From a virus: a DNA stretch of 64,000 nucleotides. The number at the start of each line of letters is the position of its first letter. The first letter of the stretch is position 1. Position numbers and translations under genes: made by a program. Positions 41,895 to 50,800 of this stretch are shown here, in pieces. The notes under the pieces were generated by a model. That model saw only the letters and a list, made by a program, of their open reading frames with translations, did not search any database and was not told the origin of the DNA. The DNA lies in IMG/VR virus record IMGVR_UViG_3300024308_000023, positions 51,142 to 115,141 of that record; one strand, 5' to 3'.

Positions 41895-41937
41895 ACAGCT
41901 TGAACTACCCTTTGAGGAAGAACTTCCTGGAGGTTGA
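41887..41937 (+). CDS. 16-residue peptide with clamp-binding-like motif
   Basis: ATG 41887, six bases after AGGA, overlapping the SbcC-like stop by 8 bases. It encodes MTEQLELPFEEELPGG. QLELPF fits the bacterial beta-clamp-binding hexapeptide (Q-L-x-L-x-F). The GGAGG of the next gene lies at its end. Real translation is unproven. Confidence 0.4.
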   Translation: MTEQLELPFEEELPGG

Positions 41938-41939
41938 AA

Positions 41940-42356
41940 ATGAAATTCTTTAAAAAGATGAAGGATGGCGGTGCTGAAAGCACCGTCACCGGATATTGGT
42001 TAATAGAGCTGAAATCACTATTTTCTGTAGTGTTGTTGAAGTTTGAAGGTAAGAGTAGGGAGGCATACCATACTCATGCCTTTAACTGCTTAAATTGGTT
42101 GATTAAAGGTAGATTAGTAGAAAAGCTATTAGATAAAAGAATACTACCTAATAACGAAGAGTATACGTTAGAAAGATACTATCAGCCCTCTTTAAAACCG
42201 TTCATTATACACAGAGACGATTTTCACAAAGTAGATTCTATAGGAACTAGTTGGGTAATATCTATTAGAGGACCATGGTTTCATCTATGGAGAGAGTATC
42301 TACCTAATGAAAATCGCTATAGAACACTAACACATGGGAGAAAAGAGATTGGTTGA
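41940..42356 (+). CDS. cupin-like conserved phage protein (138 aa)
   Basis: TGGAGG six bases before ATG 41940. YHTHAFNCLNWLIKGRLVEKL and FHKVDSIG followed by SWVISIRGPW suggest a small cupin (H-x-H with beta strands). I recall it from several phages without a known activity. Overlaps the next gene by 23 bases. Confidence 0.62.
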   Translation: MKFFKKMKDGGAESTVTGYWLIELKSLFSVVLLKFEGKSREAYHTHAFNCLNWLIKGRLVEKLLDKRILPNNEEYTLERYYQPSLKPFIIHRDDFHKVDSIGTSWVISIRGPWFHLWREYLPNENRYRTLTHGRKEIG

Positions 42357-42795
42357 TGCACGAGCAAAAGGCGCGCGCGGAGAGAATCTCGTAAAAGATC
42401 TGCTTATAAAGCATACCAAGCTGCCCTGGGTAAGGACTCCCTTATCTGGGGCACTTGACGTTAAGTACCAGATGAAAGGCGACTTAATGCTCCCGAATAG
42501 CGCAAACAGATTCTGTATAGAAGTTAAAAACTATAAAGAAAGCCCGCTATCAGACAAGATTTTTACTAGCAAAACTAATAATCTTATCTTATGGTGGGAG
42601 AAATTAAAAAAGCAATCTAGCGAATGTAATCAAGACCCTCTGCTTTTCTTTAAGTACGATCGCTCTAAGATATATGTAGTTACAGATATATTTCCAGATG
42701 TAGTTGAGAAATATATTTACATTTCATGGTTAGACTGCTATATTATATTGGCCGAAGAGTGGCTAGGAAAGGAAAGCATAAAATGGCTTTTGTAA
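42334..42795 (+). CDS. Holliday-junction-resolvase-like nuclease (153 aa)
   Basis: KGARGENLVKDLL (E), TPLSGALDVKYQMKGDLML (D) and RFCIEVKNYK (E-x-K) form the PD-(D/E)xK catalytic set of archaeal Hjc-like nucleases. It should cut branched DNA in recombination or repair. Situated between SbcCD and flap exonuclease genes. Confidence 0.75.
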   Translation: MGEKRLVDARAKGARGENLVKDLLIKHTKLPWVRTPLSGALDVKYQMKGDLMLPNSANRFCIEVKNYKESPLSDKIFTSKTNNLILWWEKLKKQSSECNQDPLLFFKYDRSKIYVVTDIFPDVVEKYIYISWLDCYIILAEEWLGKESIKWLL

Positions 42796-43631
42796 AAGAA
42801 ATGCCCGTGACCAATGTTATGATTGTCGACGCCATGAACGTCGCGTTCCGTTGGAAACACCAAAAAGCAAAAAATTTCGTGCAAGACTATCTCGGCACGG
42901 TGAGTTCGCTGGCCCGGTCATATGATTGTGGGCAAATTATCATCGCTGCAGATATGAAGGGTTCGACGTATCGAAAAGAGATCTACCCTGCATATAAAGA
43001 GAATCGGAAGGAGCTTGCAGACGCTCAAACGGCTCAGGAAAAGAAAGAGTCTAAGGAATTTTTCGACGAGTATGAGCGCGTACTCGAAGCGTTGGAAAAG
43101 AAGTACCTGGTACTTCGATACCCCGGAGTCGAAGCTGACGACCTCGCCGCATACATAGTAGCCAAGAGAAAACTATATGGCTTCGAGAAGATATGGCTAA
43201 TCAGTTCCGACCGAGACTGGGATCTTCTGATTAACGAAGATGTAAGCCGCTTCAGTACTGTCACTAGGCAGGAGATTACTCTCGATACATGGCCTTACGA
43301 TGTTACTCCGGAACAGTATCTGTGCTTAAAGTGCCTTATGGGCGATAAGGGCGATAACGTTCCTGGAGTGCCTGGAGTAGGTCCTGTTAAAGCTAAGCAA
43401 CTGATCGACACTTACGGAAGTGCTTTAGATATTTGCGATGCTATACCTATTGACAGTAAGTATAAGTACATCCAGAACCTTAATCAGTGTCGCGATCAGA
43501 TTTTAATGAATCATGAGCTAATGGACTTGCTTACTTACTGCGAGGAAGCTATTGGACGAGAAAATGTTGCTGATTTAGGTCGCAGACTTATCATGAACGA
43601 TAAGCGAGAACACGATTTGGAGTTTACATAA
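42783..43631 (+). CDS. 5'-3' flap exonuclease (T5 D15 type)
   Basis: 282 aa, ATG 42783 after AAAGGAAAG. VMIVDAMNVAFRWKH, IIAADMKGSTYRKEIYPAYK, GVEADDLAAYI, LISSDRDWDLLI and the helix-hairpin-helix LMGDKGDNVPGVPGVGPVKA carry the acidic metal ligands of FEN-type nucleases. It removes RNA primers and flaps, complementing the polymerase that lacks this domain. Confidence 0.93.
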   Translation: MAFVKEMPVTNVMIVDAMNVAFRWKHQKAKNFVQDYLGTVSSLARSYDCGQIIIAADMKGSTYRKEIYPAYKENRKELADAQTAQEKKESKEFFDEYERVLEALEKKYLVLRYPGVEADDLAAYIVAKRKLYGFEKIWLISSDRDWDLLINEDVSRFSTVTRQEITLDTWPYDVTPEQYLCLKCLMGDKGDNVPGVPGVGPVKAKQLIDTYGSALDICDAIPIDSKYKYIQNLNQCRDQILMNHELMDLLTYCEEAIGRENVADLGRRLIMNDKREHDLEFT

Positions 43632-43756
43632 TGGTAAAATTAGTTAGTGCCGAAGAGCATGAACGCCTATACCAAGAGAAATTAAAGAGACTAGAGTCTC
43701 AAGCTAAAAAGGAAGCAAATGACAGTAAGCACAAGAGCACAAATTATAACGCGTAG
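43631..43756 (+). CDS. small charged helical protein (41 aa)
   Basis: The ATG overlaps the preceding stop (TAATG). One amphipathic charged helix (EEHERLYQEKLKRLESQAKK). It overlaps the ribonucleotide reductase start by 38 bases; perhaps a coupling peptide. Confidence 0.5.
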   Translation: MVKLVSAEEHERLYQEKLKRLESQAKKEANDSKHKSTNYNA

Positions 43757-45683
43757 AACGTACAACAGACCTCTCGATGAAAGTGGAAAAGTATTTGAGA
43801 CATGGCCGGAAACAGTCTCAAGAGTTATCGGCCACCAAGAGTGGCTTTGGGAGCGAGCAGCAGGTAGAGACCTTACAGACCTTGAGTATGCGGAGCTTTA
43901 CGACTTAGAGCAGTTGATGCTGGCTCGTAAGATCTCCATGTCAGGACGTACTCTTTGGCTAGGAGGAACCAGCGTATCTAAGAACCGTGAAGCCAGTCAG
44001 TTTAACTGTAGCTTTACTAACGTTGAAACAGCTTATGATATTGTTGACGTTCTGTGGCTTCTTCTTCAGGGTTGCGGTGTAGGCTTTAGGCCTGTAGTCG
44101 GTACTTTGAACGGCTTTTCTAAGCCGATCAAGAATATCAAGGTTATTAACAGCACACGCACTGTAAAGGGCGGCAAAGAGACAAATACCGAGATTTGGGA
44201 TGCGGATACCAAGACTTGGACAATTCGCGTAGGTGATAGCGCCGAAGCGTGGGCTAAGTCCATTGGCAAGCTAATCGCAGGTAAGTATCCAGCCAATACA
44301 TTGGTACTGGACTTTTCTGAACTCCGTCCTGCTGGTGAACGTCTAAAGGGTTATGGCTGGATTAGTTCTGGAGATGGTGCAATTAGCAAGGCCTACGTAG
44401 CTATTGCTAATATTCTCAATGGTCGCGCGGATAGCCTTCTCTCTAGAATGGATATTCTGGATATTGTGAACTGGCTGGGAACTATTCTTAGTTCTCGTCG
44501 TTCTGCTGAAATTGCTCTTTTCGAGTATGGTCAGCCAGAATGGGAAGAGTTCGCTATTGCTAAGAAGGATTTCTGGCTTCACGATAATGAGCACAGAACC
44601 CAGTCTAATAACTCTCTAGTATTTAACGATAGGCCGGAGCGTGCAGACCTTGAGCATATCTTCCAACTCATGCAGGAAGCGGGGGGATCAGAACCTGGCT
44701 TCATTAATGGCGCCGAAGCGCTTCGTAGAGCACCATGGTTCAAGGGATGTAATCCTTGTGTCGAAATCTTGCTTGGAAACAAATCTTTCTGTAATCTCAC
44801 AGAGATCGACCTCGGTAAGTTTAAGGGAGATAATGCAGGTCTTCACTATGCTACGAGATTGGCCGCTAGAGCGAACTATCGTCAGACCTGTGTAAATCTT
44901 AACGACGGCATCCTACAGGAAGCGTGGCACCTTAACAATGAGTTCCTACGCCTCTGCGGTGTTGGTCTCACGGGTATTGCTAAGCGTCCGGATATGGGGT
45001 CTTATGAGTACGAATATCTAAAGCGTACAGCTACAGCTTCTGCGATTAGCATGGCCGAGGAACTCGGCTTACCGTACCCTAAGAACGTTACCTGCGTTAA
45101 GCCAAGCGGAACACTGTCCAAGATTATGGATACTACTGAAGGCGTTCACAAGCCGTTAGGTAAGTACATTTTCAATAATGTTACTTTCGGTAAGCATGAT
45201 CCTATTGTCGAGAGGATGAAGGCAGCTAAGTATAAGGTAGTTAATCACCCTACAGACCCTGACGCAGTACTAATCACATTCCCGGTCGTATGGGAAGACG
45301 TGCCGTTCCACAAGGTGAACGGTCTAGAGGTTAATCTAGATAGTGCTGTCGATCAGCTAGAGAAGTATAAGCTTCTTCAGACTAACTGGACGCAGCAGAA
45401 TACTTCGGTTACTATCAGTTATAGTCCCGAAGAAGTTCCAGAAATTATTGATTGGCTACTCCATAATTGGGATATTTACGTTGGCGTGTCGTTCCTTTAC
45501 AGGGCCGACCCTACTAAGACCGCGGCTGACTTAGGATATTTATTCTTGCCTCAGGAAGTAGTCTCTAAGGAAACATACGAAAAGTATGTTGCCACACTGT
45601 TGCCAGTTAATCTAGAGAACGCCGATAGCTTTGATGAAATTCAGGGCGAAGAATGCGCTACAGGCGCTTGCCCTATTAAATAA
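43719..45683 (+). CDS. nrdJ: ribonucleotide reductase, class II (adenosylcobalamin-dependent)
   Basis: 654 aa. FNCSFTNVE and CNPCVEILLGNKSFCNLTE hold the redox and thiyl cysteines (N-x-C-x-E). PSGTLSKIMDTTEGVH is the phosphate-binding loop. The C-terminal ECATGACPIK is the shuttle disulfide. It resembles the monomeric Lactobacillus-type triphosphate reductase. It makes dNTPs and needs B12, which the host must provide. The thioredoxin at 27787 could reduce it. Confidence 0.95.
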   Translation: MTVSTRAQIITRRTYNRPLDESGKVFETWPETVSRVIGHQEWLWERAAGRDLTDLEYAELYDLEQLMLARKISMSGRTLWLGGTSVSKNREASQFNCSFTNVETAYDIVDVLWLLLQGCGVGFRPVVGTLNGFSKPIKNIKVINSTRTVKGGKETNTEIWDADTKTWTIRVGDSAEAWAKSIGKLIAGKYPANTLVLDFSELRPAGERLKGYGWISSGDGAISKAYVAIANILNGRADSLLSRMDILDIVNWLGTILSSRRSAEIALFEYGQPEWEEFAIAKKDFWLHDNEHRTQSNNSLVFNDRPERADLEHIFQLMQEAGGSEPGFINGAEALRRAPWFKGCNPCVEILLGNKSFCNLTEIDLGKFKGDNAGLHYATRLAARANYRQTCVNLNDGILQEAWHLNNEFLRLCGVGLTGIAKRPDMGSYEYEYLKRTATASAISMAEELGLPYPKNVTCVKPSGTLSKIMDTTEGVHKPLGKYIFNNVTFGKHDPIVERMKAAKYKVVNHPTDPDAVLITFPVVWEDVPFHKVNGLEVNLDSAVDQLEKYKLLQTNWTQQNTSVTISYSPEEVPEIIDWLLHNWDIYVGVSFLYRADPTKTAADLGYLFLPQEVVSKETYEKYVATLLPVNLENADSFDEIQGEECATGACPIK

Positions 45684-45692
45684 GGAGTAGCG

Positions 45693-46091
45693 ATGTTAAG
45701 TTTAAAAATTGAGAACCAAGGTTACGTAGATATCATGCCCGAGTCTATTCTAGCCTTTGAAGAGGTGGCGGAAGGGTCGCTGGAAGATAGACCTAACACT
45801 AAATGTGGGATTTTCTTTGATATTGGGGAAGGTATCACCAGTGTTTATGTAGAAAATAGCTACGATGTAATTAAATCCGTAGTACCTAGGTTGAATTTCG
45901 AGTTGAATATTCCGGGAGTTAATGCTAGACGCATTACTATTCCTAGGGATGGTATTATCTATAGACAAGCTATAGTTACTCCCGAAGGGGAAGAGCCTGG
46001 AGAAGCTAAGACTCTAATCAAGTTTAGGCTTGGAACTAACGTGATACCAATTACGGTTAAGGAAACTCGCGAAGAGATTGACCTGAAATAA
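45693..46091 (+). CDS. hypothetical beta-rich protein (132 aa)
   Basis: AAGGAG before the ATG. Many short strands (SVYVENSYDVIKSVVPRLNF, ITIPRDGIIYRQAIV). Last gene of the rightward half. No family recognised. Confidence 0.65.
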   Translation: MLSLKIENQGYVDIMPESILAFEEVAEGSLEDRPNTKCGIFFDIGEGITSVYVENSYDVIKSVVPRLNFELNIPGVNARRITIPRDGIIYRQAIVTPEGEEPGEAKTLIKFRLGTNVIPITVKETREEIDLK

Positions 46092-46095
46092 AAAT

Positions 46096-46125
46096 AGCCC
46101 CGTAACGCAAGTTACGGGGCTTTAT
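46096..46125. terminator. bidirectional intrinsic terminator between convergent halves
   Basis: AGCCCCGTAAC (46096-46106), loop GCAA, GTTACGGGGCT (46111-46121). T-rich on the right and A-rich on the left, so it works for both directions, separating nrdJ from the endolysin. Confidence 0.93.
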
Positions 46126-46755
46126 TTATGCCCACCCTCCGATAAGCAGGGCGGCCTGAAATTGATTAGCATATTCTGCTATCGTTGTATTCTTATCTAC
46201 GCCGTTTATAATTCTACGAGCATTTGTGAACTGTGCAGTGGTAGCAGGTCCTGTCTTAGACATATAGGTTCCACAGGATTTACCCGTGAACCAGCCCTCT
46301 GACATTCCTCTAATCATTATTTTCGAGGCATTATCTACAGTTAGTGCCAAGTCCGGGTTCGCTACCAGCCCTGGGATAGGGACTAATTTCTCAGCCTTGG
46401 CATAGTTGTCTTTCCATGTAAGCTGAACATAGCCCCTACCGAAATACTTTGCTCCGTCGCCTGGGGTAGTATTACCGTGTGCTTTTGCTAGGGTTGGTCT
46501 ATTTCCCTTAATGTCATACATTCTGATGAAATAGGCAGTACCTCCTAGTTCTTTAATTGGTTGCATAGTATGAGCCGTTTCGTGATAAGCTGTTGCCAGT
46601 GCATAGGCTGTCCACCCTACAGGCCAGTTGGCATTGCCGCAGGCTTTTAGAATGGCTTCGCAGCCTTTAACTTCATCAGTAGTAAGGGCGGGACCTAGGA
46701 GGTTTCCCTTTCTAATGCTATCGAAAAAGGCGGCTGGTTTAGCTAATTTTGTCAT
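46126..46755 (-). CDS. endolysin, GH19 chitinase-like muramidase (209 aa)
   Basis: ATAYHETAHTMQPIKELGG holds the catalytic Glu region; YFGRGYVQLTWKDNYAKAEK is the GH19-type substrate cleft, as in many phage lysozymes of this family. No signal peptide, so it needs a holin. Last gene of the leftward operon. Confidence 0.88.
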   Translation of the reverse strand: MTKLAKPAAFFDSIRKGNLLGPALTTDEVKGCEAILKACGNANWPVGWTAYALATAYHETAHTMQPIKELGGTAYFIRMYDIKGNRPTLAKAHGNTTPGDGAKYFGRGYVQLTWKDNYAKAEKLVPIPGLVANPDLALTVDNASKIMIRGMSEGWFTGKSCGTYMSKTGPATTAQFTNARRIINGVDKNTTIAEYANQFQAALLIGGWA

Positions 46756-47113
46756 GATTATTCTCCAATCTAGTTAATCGAGTGATAAACCTCAACATAT
46801 TGGCAGAGGTATCAGTTTGAACTACTAGAGCTTCTGTATTTTCCAATACGGCATCTCGAAGATCCTGAACGGATCGCAGAATTCTCTTAATATCTCTACC
46901 GGATTCTTCTTGATGCTCTCTGAGAGCTTCTATTAATTCTTTTACTAGCTTTGAGTCTAAGAAGCTGGCACTAACAACAGTGGCTGTATCTTTACTTGCG
47001 GTGTCTTTTGGTTGGGTCTTTATATATCTAAGTACACCAATGACGGCGGCCACTATAGCTATAGCTATTGTTCCCGCCGTCTGTGCCCATACTGGTAGTG
47101 AACTCGCATCCAT
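46739..47113 (-). CDS. membrane protein with coiled coil, possible holin or i-spanin (124 aa)
   Basis: One N-terminal transmembrane segment (TAGTIAIAIVAAVIGVLRYI, residues about 12-31), then a long helical, charged periplasmic or cytoplasmic part. It overlaps the endolysin start by 17 bases, a typical holin/spanin position. Which of the two it is cannot be decided. Confidence 0.65.
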   Translation of the reverse strand: MDASSLPVWAQTAGTIAIAIVAAVIGVLRYIKTQPKDTASKDTATVVSASFLDSKLVKELIEALREHQEESGRDIKRILRSVQDLRDAVLENTEALVVQTDTSANMLRFITRLTRLENNHDKIS

Positions 47114-47114
47114 T

Positions 47115-47552
47115 TTAGATTACCTTTCTTCTCTTGGCTTCTAAATCGGCCAGCTTTGCATCTCCTGCAGCGAACCAAAGAGATAACATATCTAAGGATA
47201 GAAGCAAGGAATATAATGCTGCGGTTGGAGTTACCCACTCTAGACTAAAGGCTGCTATAAGGAGTACGGTCCAGATCATGGATCCGGCAAAAGCCCCTAC
47301 TGCTCTTATGTGTGCAGAGGGTCTCCATGCTCCATTAATAACTAGAAATACTAATCGTACGCTACCTATAATCAGAGCTATCGCACCCCACCAGTCTTGT
47401 GACATTATTCTAAGTAGTGGATGGAAAAATACTTGCTCTTGAAAGAGACCGGGAGCGCTTAGAGCTAGCAGGCCCCAAGCTAATAATCCGGCTGAGAGCG
47501 CCCATTCAGGCGCTCTCTCTCGGAAAGTTTCTTTAAACCTGACCAGTATCAC
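47115..47552 (-). CDS. four-pass membrane protein, holin candidate (145 aa)
   Basis: Four hydrophobic segments: ALSAGLLAWGLLALSAPGLF, GAIALIIGSVRLVFLVING, AVGAFAGSMIWTVLLIAAF and ALYSLLLSLDMLSLWFAAG. Short charged ends. Its place next to the endolysin suggests a holin or antiholin. Confidence 0.65.
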   Translation of the reverse strand: MILVRFKETFRERAPEWALSAGLLAWGLLALSAPGLFQEQVFFHPLLRIMSQDWWGAIALIIGSVRLVFLVINGAWRPSAHIRAVGAFAGSMIWTVLLIAAFSLEWVTPTAALYSLLLSLDMLSLWFAAGDAKLADLEAKRRKVI

Positions 47553-47865
47553 TTGAAAGCGCTACTGTATTAGATTCGGTGTTGTTTGCAGAGTCAACAT
47601 ATGCTAGTGGCGTAGTTGTATTAGCATTCAACCCATAAGTATTCTTCAAATTATCATAAGAAAACTTGAAGCCGTCATGGGCCATGTTTACCTGATTAAG
47701 AAAGTTTTTAAGAATAGACCCGCTTGCTTGTGAAGGGATCGCCCCATTAATAGAGTTAATGTAGTCTTTAAAAGCATCTAGCTTTTCCAAAAGTTCTGTA
47801 GTTAACCTCTTCTCTTCGTTGTAGATGAGATTATATGCATTGTTAATTTCTTCTTGTGTTGGCAT
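47533..47865 (-). CDS. hypothetical protein (110 aa)
   Basis: Helical N-terminal part (EEINNAYNLIYNEEKRLTTE) and a low-complexity T/N/S tail. Lies between the fibre-like gene and the lysis genes; could be a tail chaperone or accessory. Overlaps the next gene by 20 bases. Confidence 0.6.
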   Translation of the reverse strand: MPTQEEINNAYNLIYNEEKRLTTELLEKLDAFKDYINSINGAIPSQASGSILKNFLNQVNMAHDGFKFSYDNLKNTYGLNANTTTPLAYVDSANNTESNTVALSSDTGQV

Positions 47866-47898
47866 TTTAAAATTACTCCTTTTACTTGGGTTTAACCC

Positions 47899-50800
47899 TT
47901 AAGCATCTAGATTACCTAGTTGTACTCTTTTTATTCCTGAGGCGTCAAATACTTTCCAAGCCCCGTTATTATACTCAGTTCTTGCTCCTCCACCAGGCTT
48001 AACAATAGAAAAGCTATCTGCATTAATAACCATGTTTCCAGATGATCCATTGTTATTAAGAGCCCAACCTGTTATATAGCCATTAACATCCAAAGTTATA
48101 CCCGCCTTACCCATTAATGTATTTACACCATTTTGAGCAGTGCTAATAGCCGTTATATTTTGACTAATGCTAACGCCCTGCGTCGACACGGTGCTGTTGA
48201 GCGAGGCGTATTGACCGTTCAGCGTGTTGACCATCTCGAAGCTCTGACGTGCAGAGGCCTCGGCAGTATACGGCGTGGCATTCTGACCGCGCTCCAGCTT
48301 CACCTGACGAACGTGCATGCTCTGCGCAGTGCCGCTGCCCTTGTACCAGATGATCCGGGCCTGAACCTTAGCCGCGCCCTCCGGGGCAAATGCAGTCACT
48401 TTCAGATCCCGACGGGTCGAGCCATCTGAACTGAAGTTGCGCCCCGGAGAAATCGCCGGGCCGCCAGAGGTGGCTAGGTAGCCGCCAGAGCTATTGAGCC
48501 AGATCAGTTCCAGATAGGTGTGGCCAGTTCCAGACAAAAAGTACCCGACGTCACAAGTGAGCGTGTACCAATCCCGCTCGATATTGACGGGGTTACTTTC
48601 AATATAGGTCCAGCTATTGTCCGGCACGTTATTGCCGTTGACGGCATAAGTCCCCCAAGTGTCCGTGCCGCCATAAGTGCTGAACGACGCGTTGTAGGCA
48701 CTCCAGTAGTCTAGATTCCCCAGCTCAAAACCGCCGTTCCGCAGCAAGTTCGGGTTCCCCGAGGTGACCTGGGTGCGCAGGGTTGCGGTGTCGCCTTGCA
48801 GGTTGGAGGTTGCCGTCTGCAACGTGCTGATCGAGCTACCCTGCGACTGGACCGTCTGCGACAAGCTGGCTTGCGTACCCTCAAGGTTCGAGATCGACGT
48901 CGCTTGGCTGCTGATCGAGCTGCCCTGCGTGGCCACCGTCTGCGACAGGCTTGAATACTGGCCATTCAGGCTGTTGATCGAGGTCTGCTGAAGCGTGAAC
49001 GACGCAGAGGTGCGGCCGGGGAAGTAGGCTGTCGGCGAATTGGTGTCGCTGTAGACCTCAGCGATCTGCGGGCGGACCATCCAACCCCAGCTGTCGGTCG
49101 CACCATTCCACCCCCCATCCTGCGACGTTCCGTGCTTGACCCAATTCAGCAGCGCGCGGGTGGCGTTGGCCGGAGCTTGCGCCTTGACCCACAACCGCTG
49201 GTAACTGCCGATAGTCCGACCACCGTTCGACTGGGCGAAACCGGGGTAGCTATCACTGCGCGGACCATCGGACACGCCCACGTTAGTCCCGTTGGCATCG
49301 TACCACTCGATCTTCATGTTACAATAGCAACGATGTGTGGCGGCATAGACGCTGGCCTCGTACCAGCGGCCGCCGACGACGCTGACATGGCTCGAGTACC
49401 ACTGAGCGGCACGCCAATTGACGTTGTCCTGTTGATTGATGAACAGGTTATGCTCGCCTTCAGGACGCCAGTCATCGCCGGCACCGTCTCGTCCCCAGGT
49501 GAAACCCGAAGTATTGCCGCTATCGTGGGAGTAGAAACCCCACCCCTCGGTGCCGACGGCAAACTCGGTGTTCTGGAGCAGGTTGCCGCCGACCGTCACG
49601 CGCTGCAGCAGGGTCGAGATCGTGCCACCCTGCGTGGCCTGAACCGACTGCAGGTTACTGATCGAAGTACCTTGCGCCGACACGGTGTTCGACAGGCTGG
49701 AGACTGTGCCGTTTAGTGTCGAGGTCGTAGACTGGAGCGAGCTAATCGAGCCACCTTGGCTGGAGACGGTCGTTTCCAGCGACGCATGGCTGCTATTCAG
49801 ATCGGCGTAGGCTTGGAACATCTGCGCCGCCGTCGCTTCGCCGCTATACGGCGTGGACGTGCTACCCAGTTCGACCTTCATCTGACGCACCCGACCACCC
49901 GTCAGTACGCGCTGCGGCGGGATCGCTACAACAAAACGGCTCCGCGCCCACGAGGCGTTATTCGGCGGTGTATGGACGTGGCGAACGCGGCTGTTGCCAG
50001 ACTGATCGAACCCCTTCGGCCCAAGGTCCGGTGTTTTGGTCTGGGTGATATAGCCTTGATTGCTATCATACCAAACCATTTCGCCGTAACAAATCAGGCC
50101 GTCCCCGGACAACTCATAATCGAACGACTGGGCGTGACCGTTCGGCCCCGGCGCGCAGGGGAATATCGTCGAGGTGATATAGAAAAACACATAGTCATTG
50201 CTCGTGTTGCCGAAAGGCTGATTGACTTCAGCGTAACGACCCCATGCCCATGTGTAGACACCCCAAGTCCCGTTCTGCTCCCATCCGCGTAGCATGTTCT
50301 CGAACCCGCCATTAGGGACAAGGTTCGGGCTGCTCGAAGCAGATACAACATTGTTCAGGTTGGCGACGCTGCCCTGCAAAGTCGTGATCGCCTGCCCATT
50401 GCTACTGATCGACGAACCTTGGGTCTGCACCGTCGATTGCAACGTGCTGATTTGCCCCGCCTGCGTAGACGACGACTGCTGGAGCGTGCTGACGCTGCCG
50501 TTCAGGCTGTTCACACTGCCCTGTAGCGAGCTGATGGATCCGTTTGCACTCGTCATCGACTGCGACAGCGACGTGACGCTACCTTCGGCAGAAGACACGC
50601 GGGTTTCCAGCGAGGCAAAGCTGCTGTTCAGTGTCGACAGGGCGGTAGCCTGCTGTGAAAGGACCGCGCCGGCGCCGCCGATCGTGTAGGCCGCCGGCGA
50701 CACGGAGGTCTCGAAGACCTCCTTCATCTGCGGACGAAGGATGACGAGATAGCTATCGTTGCCCGAAGAAGTTGCGGCCTTCTCGAACACCATGCGGCAC

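Noticed and set aside
37547-46091. Integrase or lysogeny genes
   Set aside because: No tyrosine or serine integrase, repressor pair or attachment-site-like arrangement was found in the window; the content fits a lytic phage, at least for this part.
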